From positions 26,498,322 to 26,562,321 of the forward strand of contig NC_064753.1 in the NCBI RefSeq assembly GCF_011397635.1: 64,000 nt of DNA, in the 5' to 3' direction. Origin of the DNA: Epinephelus fuscoguttatus. Lineage: Eukaryota > Chordata > Actinopteri > Perciformes > Serranidae. The notes beneath the pieces are model-generated. The model was not told the DNA's origin, searched no databases, and saw only the letters and a program-made list of their open reading frames with translations. Made by a program: the position numbers and the translations under genes. Below are positions 1 through 10,800 of the stretch, piece after piece (position 1 is the stretch's first letter; every line of letters starts with the position of its first letter).

Positions 1-270
1 ATTTTATTTTTCCTCCCCTCATCCCCTGGGCTTAATCCGGGAACATTATGTCGATAAACGTTTGTATTTGTGTATTTTTGCTCATAAAGTCATTGACTGG
101 CTGCAAAATTGGCATGTCCAGACACAGAAGCAAACATACACACGCAGTACTTGGAAAAGCAAAGGTTCATCGTGTTTGCGCTTCCAAAAAGTTGCTTTGC
201 AGATGTGACATCACACATTATACAGCAGTTAGTTTCGGCCCTGCAATCTGATTGGTCGAGAGACAGTAAA

Positions 271-302
271 ACCGTGATGATATTGGAGTACAATATCACG
301 GT
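271..302. repeat. Short imperfect hairpin
   Basis: ACCGTGATGATATTG, a 5-base spacer, then CAATATCACGGT form an inverted repeat with one 3-base bulge. The motif CAATATCAC also occurs in the foldback at 879-988, so both are probably parts of one decayed DNA transposon around the 441-719 ORF. Confidence 0.5.
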
Positions 303-440
303 TATTTCACTGTGTATGCATCACTCCGCCTCACAGCTGATTGCAATCAACAATCAAATCAAAACTGACGGTTAGTGTCAGTTAGGTCAGCAGTTGCGTT
401 GTAGGCTAATTAATTCATCCACTGTCAAACAGCCAAAAAT

Positions 441-719
441 ATGGATTTATTTCCTAAAATAAGTTTTGAATTGAACTATGAATGGTCATCAGAGGAAGAT
501 GAGGGAGAGGAGAAGCTGAATCCATCTAAGCACACATCCAGGTTTGTCAGTGTTTCATCAGCGGAGCTCAGTGACTTGGAGAAAAGCAACATACTGTCAG
601 ATCAGAAGGCAGAGTCAGCTGTGCCTGTGAAGCGACAGTCCACCATGCAGTCACCAGAGACTTATTTCACCGGCTGCACAATTAATGGAAACGTGCAGAT
701 AAATGTGTATAAAAAGTAA
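441..719 (+). other. Orphan acidic 92-residue ORF, probably transposon-borne first exon
   Basis: The ORF runs from ATG to TAA with 92 sense codons. The N-terminal third is acidic (SSEEDEGEE around residues 15-24) and the C-terminal end reads TGCTINGNVQINVYK. The stop codon lies inside a consensus splice donor (GTAAGT at 716-721), so the reading may be a 5' exon rather than a complete protein. An AATAAA at 801-806 would alternatively allow a short unspliced message. It sits between hairpins that look like transposon termini. I do not recognise a family with certainty. I recall similar C-terminal wording in repeated fish ORFs, but this is memory and not a search result. No catalytic motif is visible. 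Confidence 0.35.
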
Positions 720-878
720 GTGCCTGGTGCACCATGTTTGCGTTACATAGCAACAGTGACAGCGGAATCCTGAGGGAACTATTTTTGTTGGCGGAAGACA
801 AATAAAATGCTTAAATTATCTGTTTTGTCCTGATTTTTCACAGCCTTGCTTATTTAACTGTTGAACTGTTGTATAAAA

Positions 879-988
879 GCAATATCACACTCGAGCTCGT
901 GATGTTGTACTGTGATATCGTCACGGCTGTGATTCGGTCGTAGGCACAAGGCCGCAGTACAACATCACTCCCTCTCGTGTGATATTGC
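879..988. mobile_element. 110 bp foldback with two nested perfect inverted repeats
   Basis: GCAATATCACAC (879-890) is perfectly complementary to GTGTGATATTGC (977-988). Inside it, GTGATGTTGTAC (899-910) is perfectly complementary to GTACAACATCAC (957-968). The loop is GC-richer than its surroundings. TTAA follows directly at 989-992. The structure looks like the terminus of a DNA transposon whose body included the 441-719 ORF. An ISL2EU/IS3EU-type origin is possible from memory but not established. Confidence 0.55.
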
Positions 989-1508
989 TTAAATATAGAG
1001 CAATACGGGAAAGTTAACAGACCACAGCAGCAGCCTACAATATAAGAAGAGCAGTAAAGGAGGCTAAAAGGGACTAAACTGGAAGCTTGAAATTGAAGGA
1101 GCGGATGGGATTGCATTTCACTTGAGTTATACCTTGTTAGATTTCATGTGACAAATAAATTGATTGATAGATTAATAACTTAATCAGTCATCAAAACTAG
1201 CAGACTGATACACATAAATGAGAATCCAATAGGTCTATAAAGTTTGATATGGCACCCTGGGGGAAAACGGGCTACTTAAACATCCTCACACTGAGCTACA
1301 TTAGCATTCATTTGGAGCCTTCTTCCCCCCTTTCTGTTATAATTATTTGATTCAGTGTTAACATCAAAGATATTGATTAAAGTTTAAATGGTTTAAACTG
1401 CCATCTTTCAGTAGCCCAGAACAGACAAACCAAACACTGGGTCCAGAGAGGGCCATTTGTGTTTTCATGTCAGCCACCATAGTTAGCATCCCCCTCCGCG
1501 ACAAGCTG

Positions 1509-1869
1509 AACAGCAATGGAAAAACATTGATTTTTAAGGTGAAACTGCTTTATTCAGTGATTTTACCTGTTAAAATGGAGGGGTCTGTTTGTCTTGGAGA
1601 GGAAGACACCTATGAAGATAATTCGGCTCCTGGTAAAAACCTCCTGAACATCTGGATCTTAAGTTATAAGAGAAAACAGGTAAGCACACAGCCACCTACA
1701 ATTAAGAAAACAGCATTGGAGAAACACTGATTTGTAATGTGAAACTGCTTTATTCAATGTTTTTACTGGTTGTAATCACCTGGTCTGTTTTTTTTTTGTT
1801 TTTTTTTTTGGAAAGAAAGAGACCACTGTGGATAATTCAGCTCCCAGTAAATAGCCTACCTCCTGAACA
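1509..1869. repeat. Diverged direct duplication (about 142 and 161 bp, 200 bp apart)
   Basis: Copy 1 (1509-1650) and copy 2 (1709-1869) share blocks in the same order: AACAGCA(A/T)TGGA, GTGAAACTGCTTTATTCA, a TTTTAC(C/T)(T/G)GTT block, GATAATTC(G/A)GCTCC and CTCCTGAACA. Copy 2 carries a poly-T expansion (about 1789-1810). Copy 1 keeps an open frame but shows no recognisable protein. This is either an old tandem duplication or two monomers of a dimeric repeat. Confidence 0.6.
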
Positions 1870-2820
1870 ATGAACACTGAAGGAATACCAGCCAGGAGTT
1901 CACGCTTAGCACACGGGAGAAGTTTCAGCTGGTTACAATCTTTTATCCACACTGCTAGATGCTACTAAATGCTCCTTTGAAAAAGAAAAAGTGTGTAAGT
2001 TCCAGACTTGCCACAGTACACGAGGGTCTCCATGATCCCATCAAGTCCAGTCCATATAAGTACTGTGTTTCCACACATCATTTACCTCAGACTGAGTGAT
2101 ACTTTGAAACAGTCCAGTGAAAATGTGAGAGTACACGATGTATCCTGTGACATTTAACTCCCTGGTGTAAGAACACAGCCGACATTACAAACAGAAATGA
2201 GGATTGGGCATGCTAAAATATTATCTAGATAATAGTTTGTTTTGTTGGATCATTAAACAAAAAAAAGATAACCTCTGCTGTTAGACTGAGCACACCGGAT
2301 TCATCGAGTGCTGCTTTTCACTTTTCAAACAGGTATTGAGGTAAGATAAGAAAACATGAGTTTTTGTCTATATAAAACATTTTGGTTGACACTGGTGGTT
2401 CAGTAAAAACTACATAAAGAAGGACTGTTCTTGCAGCTACAGGTGGGACACAGAGAGGACCTGAGGTCATATTGACCTGTGAGTCACTATCACCACATTC
2501 ATACCCCCTCCCTGTTCATACCTTTCGCAACACGTTCGATGTTCATGGCCTGACCCCCAGCCAATCAGGATAGGACCTAATCTGTCCTTATCCATAAACC
2601 ATTACTCCTGGTGTCCCCTCTCTTTTTGTTCAGGACAGCACTGTGTGTTTCCCACAGTGACAGTAATGAGGGTTCTTTAACAAATTAACTTAAGTCACAG
2701 ACAGAAGGATCTCACCTGTAGACTCTACAGTACCTGCATTTCCCCTCACTAAATATTTTAAGCATCCCCTGTGGGAGAAGTTTTGGTTCAAAGGCATTCC
2801 CAAAGTGTCTGTGCGACATC

Positions 2821-2902
2821 ATGTCTGTGGTCAAAATCCTGTGCTGTTTGCTGTTAACATTTCACCTCAGTGAGGGGAAGAAAATCAAGGGACACAGAGC
2901 AG
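2821..2902 (+). CDS. lipc: lipc coding exon 1 (signal peptide)
   Basis: The ATG has A at -3. It encodes [16 protein letters not shown] followed by a charged KKIKGHRA segment. The donor is G|GTGAGT, phase 1. No other nearby ATG gives a hydrophobic leader that splices in frame. Confidence 0.85.
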
Positions 2903-5900
2903 GTGAGTGATATTTCACGTTCAAAAGATTCCAGAAAGTGTTATAAAAGACATTTGTAACATTGGTCTACCAGCCTTTATTAATGGACACCCTATATCTC
3001 ATTGTACACCCTTAGTCATGTTGTGTACTGTGGGTTCATTATGTAATCATTACCAAGCTCCTGGTGACAGTTTTCAAACAGGGGGCACCAAACTGCAGTT
3101 TAACCCTCGTGTGACCCCTGGACATTTTTGTCCATTTCCAAAATTCAAAACTCCCTCACAGAGAGATTAAAGGTCACAGGGGGGTGATTTTTTGCATGGG
3201 GGTGTCATTCTGGGTGAAATTTCAAATTCTCAACTTTCAGCATGAAAATCCATTATTTGACCCTGTAATGCATTTTTATCCTGTCCATGACCCTTCAAGT
3301 GGACAAAAATGTCCACTTTCTAGGAAGTGTCCAACAAAAGGTCACAGGGGGGTGATTTTTTGCATGGGGGTGTCATTCTGGGTTAAATTTCAAAATCCCA
3401 ACTTTCAGCGTGAAAATCCATTATTTGAGCCTGTAACGCATTTTTATCCCGGCAACAATACAAATGGCTAAATGACAGGTGGACATTTTTGTCCACTTGA
3501 AGGGTCATGGATGGGATAAAAATGCATTACAGGTTCAAATAATGGATTTTCATGCTGATAGTTGGGATTTTCAAATTTAACCCAAAATCACCCCCCTTGT
3601 GACCTTTTGTTGGACACTTTCTAGAAAATGGACATTTTTGTCCACTTGAAGGGTCATGGATGGGATAAAAATGCATTACAGGGTCAAATAATGGATTTTC
3701 ATGCTGAAAGTTGGGATTTTCAGATTTAACCCAAAATGATCCCCCCTTGACAAAAATCACCCCCCTTGTGACCTTTTGTTGGACACTTTCTAGAAAATGG
3801 ACATTTTTGTCCACTTGAAGGGTCATGGATGGGATAAAAATGCATTACAGGGTCAAATAATGGATTTTCATGCTGAAAGTTGGGATTTTGAAATTTCACC
3901 CAGAATGACACCCCCATGCAAAAAATCACCCCCCTGTGACCTTTTCTAGGTCACTACAAAAGTTTCTAGAAAGTGGACATTTTTGTCCACTTGAAGGGTC
4001 ATGGATGTAACTTTTTTGAAGGGGAACACAAGGGTTAAACACTGAGCCTTGAGCCTCTTAAACTTTATTTTCCTCTCAGATTTCCTCGAAAGTTTATTTA
4101 AATTTACAATTTGCAATATTCTTTATCTGAAACTATATGATGCTGAGTGAAGTATTTATATAAGACGTTAGTGTTTTATGGCTTAATCATGACTTCACAC
4201 AGAAATATCAAGGTTTATTGAGAATAGATTTCCTGTGAAGATGTTGGAAAATTTTGGATCTTTGTTCCTCTAGAACAGTAAATATCTGTGTTTGCACAAA
4301 GTTCAGCTGCACAACATGTGTGTGTAAAGTTGAAACCTTCAGTGGGCACAGTTCAGCAGTTCTCCTTTTCCATCTTGTTTTATTGTTTATTTGAAAACTA
4401 TCAATTCAAAGTCTGTACAAGTCCATATATTTTACACTTCTATGTTTTCAATTCAAGGGTTGTTCTCTTATTGGCAGTCTGGGATCATCTCTTATATTTG
4501 CATCTTCTCTGTCTGTATACATAGTTGTTTCCTTCATTTAATCTGTACCTGCTTTGTATGAGCGTATTACTTATTTATGCATATATTATTTGTTTATTTT
4601 AGGTATTTATTTAATCTTCCACTTGCATCTCAATATTTCCATGTGTGGGCTCAGTGCTGTTGGACTTACCTGGGTTTCAGATTTTTTGTAAGTCTGTAAA
4701 TAAAATAATTGTCACCATCATTATTATTAGTAGTAGTAGTATTTTAGATTGTAAAATGTTTTGAAACCTTTTTTCTTGTACTCCTGATAGAATATTATTT
4801 GAGTCAGGATAAACTCCACTGACAACTCATCAGTGTCAAGTGATAATTTAAAAATAAAATCTGTTAAACAACCCAAATAAAAATTCAAAGGACATTTTAC
4901 GGCACTTGCTGTTGTATTATCTATTGAAAATGTTTTTCAATGGTGAATAAATTGTTACGTCACTACACATTACGGCGGTTGTTGCTGAAAATATAGGGGA
5001 TACAATAACCAAACATTTAGGAAATATTGCTGGATATTAGCTGTTTTATTTAAAGGGTTTTTTCCTAAATATTTGCCTTTTTTAAATCTGCTTAAACCTG
5101 TTTGTTGCTGAGCTTGTTTGTGATAATTGTAAAATACATTTTCTCTTAATCATTTCATTTGGTGAATTCACACATAGTAGAGAGTAAAAATGAGTCTTCA
5201 AGCCACATGGAAAGTATCAGTCAGAGTGCAACGCATGCAAACACTGCTGCAGTTTGTTTTTATCCTTCAACATTATTGCAGAAACCGTATTAAACTAATT
5301 ACAGTGTGAGATTTGTAAAGTACACTCTTGTGCTCTGTTACCAATGAGTCACACTGTTTTTAAGTGCTCTCTGTGTTCTCATAGATAAACAGTCATAACA
5401 GTGAAGAGACACACCAAGGAAAATGTGGGATTTAACGAGCAGAGGGGAGGATGATGGGTGGATAATTACTTTTCATTACTTTCACTGTGGACGTGTTTTT
5501 ATCATATCAGCATCCAGAGCTCATCGGATGGCAACTGCATCGCCGAACACTCAGGCGCCTGGGTTTCTGGCATTATTAACATTAAAATTAGAATAATAAA
5601 TATGCTGGACATGAATCAATGACGAATCATAAAGGAAATGTAATGATAGATTTCTTTGGAGAAGGATCTGTGACGTTTGTGAGTGACTGTGGGCTGTGGT
5701 TTTAGACATGTTAAGGGAGGAGGAGTTTATATAAGAAATTATGAGAAGAGTCTGGCAGAGACTCACTTGATGGGACTTTTTATTAAGTGTTATCTGTATG
5801 CATCTGCCAAAGAGATCTGTATGACCTGGAAACACAGCAAAGTGCTTCTGAAAGGGCATTAGTCAGCCTGCAGTGTTCAACAGGAAGTGTCCCCTTGTTT

Positions 5901-7773
5901 ACTCTCAGATATTTGTATCAAGACATTAAAACATATCCTCTTCTCTCGAGTGGACAAATAAGGTGAATTTTCTGCGTTATTTGTAATCATTGACCTCAAA
6001 GTAAACACACTGCAGCATGTTCTGATGTGCAGAGTAACCACAAAGAACAAACAGATAACTCTTGTGCTGTTTGATTTCCGAGGTGCAGTGGACGCAGAAC
6101 AGAGGGTTGTCCTAAAGGAGAAAAAGCCGTATGTCATCAGTTCTGTCTTCAAGATGTTTTCAGAAGGTGAGGACAACTGCATACTGGACCCTCTGCAGCT
6201 GCACACTCTCACCTCCTGTGGCTTCAACAGCAGTAATCCCCTCATCATCATCACTCACGGGTGGTCGGTAAGGTCAACTTTTATTCCACTTCACTGACTT
6301 GAGCCACTGCATACAAAACATGGAACTCGGGCCAGTGTGAAGGAACAGCAGCTGGCATAGTTTCAGATGTAAATGTTGCATAAAAATCCCTGTGATATAC
6401 TGAACAGAGCCGACCTTAACCATTCAGCCATACAAGCAGCTGCTTTGGGCCCTCCTGGTCTCTGGGGACTCCTAGAAAAGATTTTCCTTAATGAACATGA
6501 GACAATAACAAAATAGAAATTGAACTTCTCAAACAAATTCTGACAACATTTTGTGCTATTTGTACCAACAAGGAGTGACAAAACAATGAGCTCAGAGACA
6601 GGAGAAAGAGACGATTTAGTTTCATAATTTTACCCGTACTTCTCATCTTTGAGTGCCACCTTGCCCCTAGACACAGAATAACAAGTGATGGTGGTTGAAA
6701 ACCTCTCCTATGAAAGAGGACTACCTTTCGAGACCCTTACAGACTCTGCAGAGGCTCATTTAAAACTGGGGTCATTCAAGTTATACATCTTTCTTTCACA
6801 TCATTTGGTCCAGTTAGTTTGACTGATTACGGTTTAGACCATTAGAATTAAGATTTATACTGTTTCTTGTGTTTCCTGAGGTGGATGGTATGATGGAGAG
6901 CTGGGTGCCCCGGATGGCCACAGCCCTGAAGACAAATCTCATAGACGTCAATGTGGTGATTACTGACTGGCTGTCCCTGGCTCACCAGCACTACCCTAAA
7001 GCTGCACACGCAACCCGCACCATTGGCAAAGATATAGCTCACCTGCTGCAGTCGCTTCAGGTCAGAAAATTAAAAACTTAATTTTCAGGGTCAATATCAT
7101 GTATACAATAAAGTAAAATCAGCAGCTGGTATATTAATACTGAAGAGGCAGTTTAAAACACCGTGCAGGTACCAGATTCAACGTATTTACCATAATAATG
7201 TCATCATAAACCCCAACAGGCACATTACCAGTACCCAGTTAAAAAGGTTCATTTGATTGGCTACAGTCTTGGCGCTCACATCTCTGGGTTTGCTGGAAGC
7301 TATCTGGAGGGTTCGGAGAAGATTGGAAGAATCACTGGTGAGTTTTTCTACCTGGTTACGGGAATAATTGTGCTTTCTAAATCCATCAACCCAGACAAAT
7401 ATAATTAGCAACAGTATATTTTGTATAGTGAATTTATCTATTCTGTGTTTTGTAACAAAGCTGTTCTTGATTGTGTTTTGTATCTGTCCAGGTCTTGATC
7501 CAGCAGGGCCACTGTTTGAAGGCATGTCTCCCACAGACAGACTGTCTCCTGATGATGCTGAATTTGTAGATGCCATTCACACCTTCACCCAGGAGCGTTT
7601 GGGCCTCAGTGTGGGCATCAAGCAAGCTGTGGCACATTATGACTTTTACCCAAATGGAGGAGACTTCCAACCAGGATGTGACCTGCACAACATTTACGAG
7701 CACGTAACCCAGTATGGTATCCTTGGTACGATAAAGAATACATTACAACATCTTAGAAAATGAATTTATTTTA

Positions 7774-7807
<34 letters not shown>

Positions 7808-10800
7808 TACATATATGAACTTAAAATAATGTGGTCCTCTAGAGCCCCTAGAGGCTGAAATGTATATTACACCCTAAAATATCATGGTGGGGCTGAAAAA
7901 TAAAGCCAATGTGGAAGTGCCAAAAACTGCACTTCCTCAAATGGCCACTTGAGGCTGGCTTCAGAAGGCAGTCTGTCCCCATTAGTCTGAGTGGGTGGAA
8001 GTTCGCTGCAAAGATCAGCCTCTCATTGGGCAGAACAAGCCCGCTGAAGTCCCGCCCTACCACCTCCGGTTGCAGTTTTCAACACGTCCTTTACTAACTT
8101 TTGTGGTGTTTGATCTTGTGGAGATGTAGCCATTTTTCTGCCATGGTTCGCGTCCTGTAGGCAATAATTTTGTTGGCGTGTTACACCAAAACCTGTTTCC
8201 CCCTGGCAATATTTTAGCAAGCGCACCGTTGCTGTGGCACCGCCAAGAATGATTGTGATTGGTTGAAAGAAATACAAGCAGCCGGGGCTTTTTTTTCTCC
8301 AATCTTAAAGTGAGAGTCGGCCCAGCCAGACCTTTCTTTTCTTGAGAAAGGTCTGGTGAGCGAGACTAGTCCCCATAGACTTGTACCCCATAGTCTGGTC
8401 CAAAGAGTCAGATCCACCCTTCGCCCCTTCACAGCTCCACCTTCTTGTCCAAATGTAGTACCTCCTAGCTAAAAAAAAAAAAAACAAAAACAAGAAGGCA
8501 ACGGGCAAAATGCCAAAGTTGAGGCTTCAAAACCAGGCCTCCAAGAAGTGCATTGGGCTTTAAAGACAATTTTTATAGTGGCCAAACAGTGGAATCACAA
8601 CTGCTGGGTCCATTATGTAATGCCATGCAACCCAAAAAGACTTTTTCCCATTGACTTACATTATGAAAGAGACATCTGTAAATCAGTGAATACATTTTTG
8701 GGAGTGTCAGTACCCAAGCAAAATTATCCATTTCACTATCAGAATTTGATCCATTCGGTCTGATAACATTTGGAAAGTGTAGGAGAGCCACACAATTGAA
8801 TGATTGAATCATTTTATTCCCATTCAAGTTAACAAAGCGATAAACCAGAAGTAGCTGGCTCTGCCAGCAGAGCCAGCCACTCAGCCACACTGGCCACGCT
8901 TGGCCACTGAAGTATGTAGAGCTCTTGCTCATTGGACTGCACACTGTGGAAACAGCACTGATCATTCATATGATTTTATATGTTGCAGTTGAACCATTTC
9001 AGCTTCAAGCGCCACTGAGCAACTCTCTAGAAATGAACAGGGTCTGTGGAGGGTGAATGTACACAGAAAATTCTGCCTGTTGGATTTTCTTGTGTAAAAG
9101 TAGAAATTTTAGGCTGATGGTGTTGTAAGAAAGTTCCACCGAAAACATCAGGATTCAGCCTCTAGGAGCTATATGAACATTTCCTGGCGATCAAGCCAAT
9201 AGATGCAATGATTAAAACACTGTTACATTTTGGCTTTACAAATATCTACAGCACAGGAGTGGAATATTTAAAGATTTAAGTGCTTCAAGAAAGGCATTCA
9301 GGTTTCAGTGATTTCAGCATGCCACCTTAAAAATAACGTTGTGATAAGACATAACCAAAGTATTTTTACCTTTCTGCGACTCTCCTGAAATAAACAGTCT
9401 GAAACAAATCCAGGCCAAAGACCATTAGAGTGAGTTCTCAGGGACACAATTTCATGTTTTTTTAAGTGACAGTCAAGCTCTTACCTGAAGTGCTATTTAT
9501 CAATCTAGATTGTGTTGGTGTGAGTTGCTGAGTGTTGGAGATATCAGCCATAGAGATGTCTGCTTTCTCTTGAATATAATGGAACTGGCACTCAGCAATG
9601 TCTCTTTCCAGAAATCATGCAATTCACGCTTCTTTCTGCAATGGTGGGTGTAGATCAGTAGAAAGAAAATAGTTCCTACATGAAACAAGGTCTCTGGATT
9701 ATCTTGAGTGACCAGGTCAGTATTTCTGGAAAGAGATAATGCTGTTGAGTTAATCAAATGGTTTTTTTGGCATTTTAAGCACCACAAGCTGAGTGCCATC
9801 TAGTTCCATTATATTCTAGAGAAGGCAGACATCTCTACGGCTGATATCTCCATCACTCAGCAACTCACACCAAAATAATCTAGACTGATAATTAGCACTT
9901 CAGGTAAGAGGAAACATATGTATTTTTGATTATGGGATGAGCTGTCCCTTTGAGGTCTGGATGATTCTTTGTAAGATGTAAGGGTGCTTTGATTTAGGCC
10001 TGAACAGATGCCATTCAGCGTTCTGGTACCCCTATGTGCCATTTACAACCCTGCATCTGAAGAGAAGATGTAAAACTCCAATCAGAGCAGTGTGTTCTGC
10101 TGCCTAACCGCTTACTGGTTTGCCTCTTCCTCTGCTCTATCATAACATTTTTTTTTTCTTAATTGGTCTTGCCACCTCAAAACAGTGGTTCAGAAGGAAT
10201 ATCTTGGGCACCAATTCATCTCTTGCTTGTTGACAGTTTCTCGTACTGTGTTCAGGCAGATGAGTTTAATTCCCTCCAGTCTCAACACAAGTGGCTGTGG
10301 GATTTATGGTGCCTCTCAATCCAAAACACATCCGCATAATATGACAGTCAGAGCCACATTAAAGCATCTGTCATCCTCAGGATTTAATTAGCAACATGTG
10401 CCTTCCTCCGCTCTGTCCACCCCTCTGAGCTGAGCTGCCTCGAGGCTACAAGAGTCGACTCAAAGAAAAGGCCTTCAGAGCTGCCTAGTATCAGACATAA
10501 TGAGACGCTTTAAGGAGATGTGACAGAAGGACAATCTGATAGACGTCAGGCTTTAATGATAATGAAGTCAATCCTCAAATAATGGTCAGACACTATGATT
10601 AAGGTAGCCCGCAGCCTCTCAATCCACAGGAGAATATTTTGTCTGTTAAAAGAAATAAATCAATGTCTCACATTTAAATGTCCACCATATTTGTTTTTAT
10701 TTTCTTCCCACAGGTTTGGATCAGACAGTGAAATGTGCTCATGAGCGGTCCGTCCATCTCTTCATTGACTCTGTGCTGAATAAAGACAAGCAGAGCAGGG

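Larger units (their letters stand above)
1..2820. other. lipc upstream flank, no conserved gene
   Basis: No exon of a recognised gene was found here. In human the upstream neighbour of LIPC is AQP9, and no aquaporin NPA-motif exon is visible, so that gene must lie further left if it is conserved. The stretch holds mobile-element remnants (a small ORF at 441-719, hairpins at 271-302 and 879-988) and a diverged local duplication at 1509-1869. From about 1870 to the lipc start I see only unique-looking AT-rich DNA. Confidence 0.6.
7726..10713 (+). other. lipc: lipc intron 5
   Basis: This 3.0 kb intron is largely repeat-derived. It holds a decayed fish-type repeat block at about 7836-8960 (including hairpins at 8326-8356 and 8854-8877) and a short family A TTAA element at 9466-9949. 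Nothing is recognised from 9954 to 10713. Confidence 0.7.

Noticed and set aside
2671..2762. HNF1-like TTTAACAAATTAAC and a TATA-like AAATATTTTAAG before lipc
   Set aside because: LIPC is liver-expressed and HNF1-regulated in mammals, but the spacing and half-sites deviate from the palindrome and the region is AT-rich. I cannot support it as a site.
3184..3929. Long open frames on both strands with repeating protein wording ([18 protein letters not shown])
   Set aside because: They follow the ~168 bp repeat unit, appear on both strands, and lie in a TTAA-flanked element inside lipc intron 1. They come from a unit length divisible by three, not from a gene.
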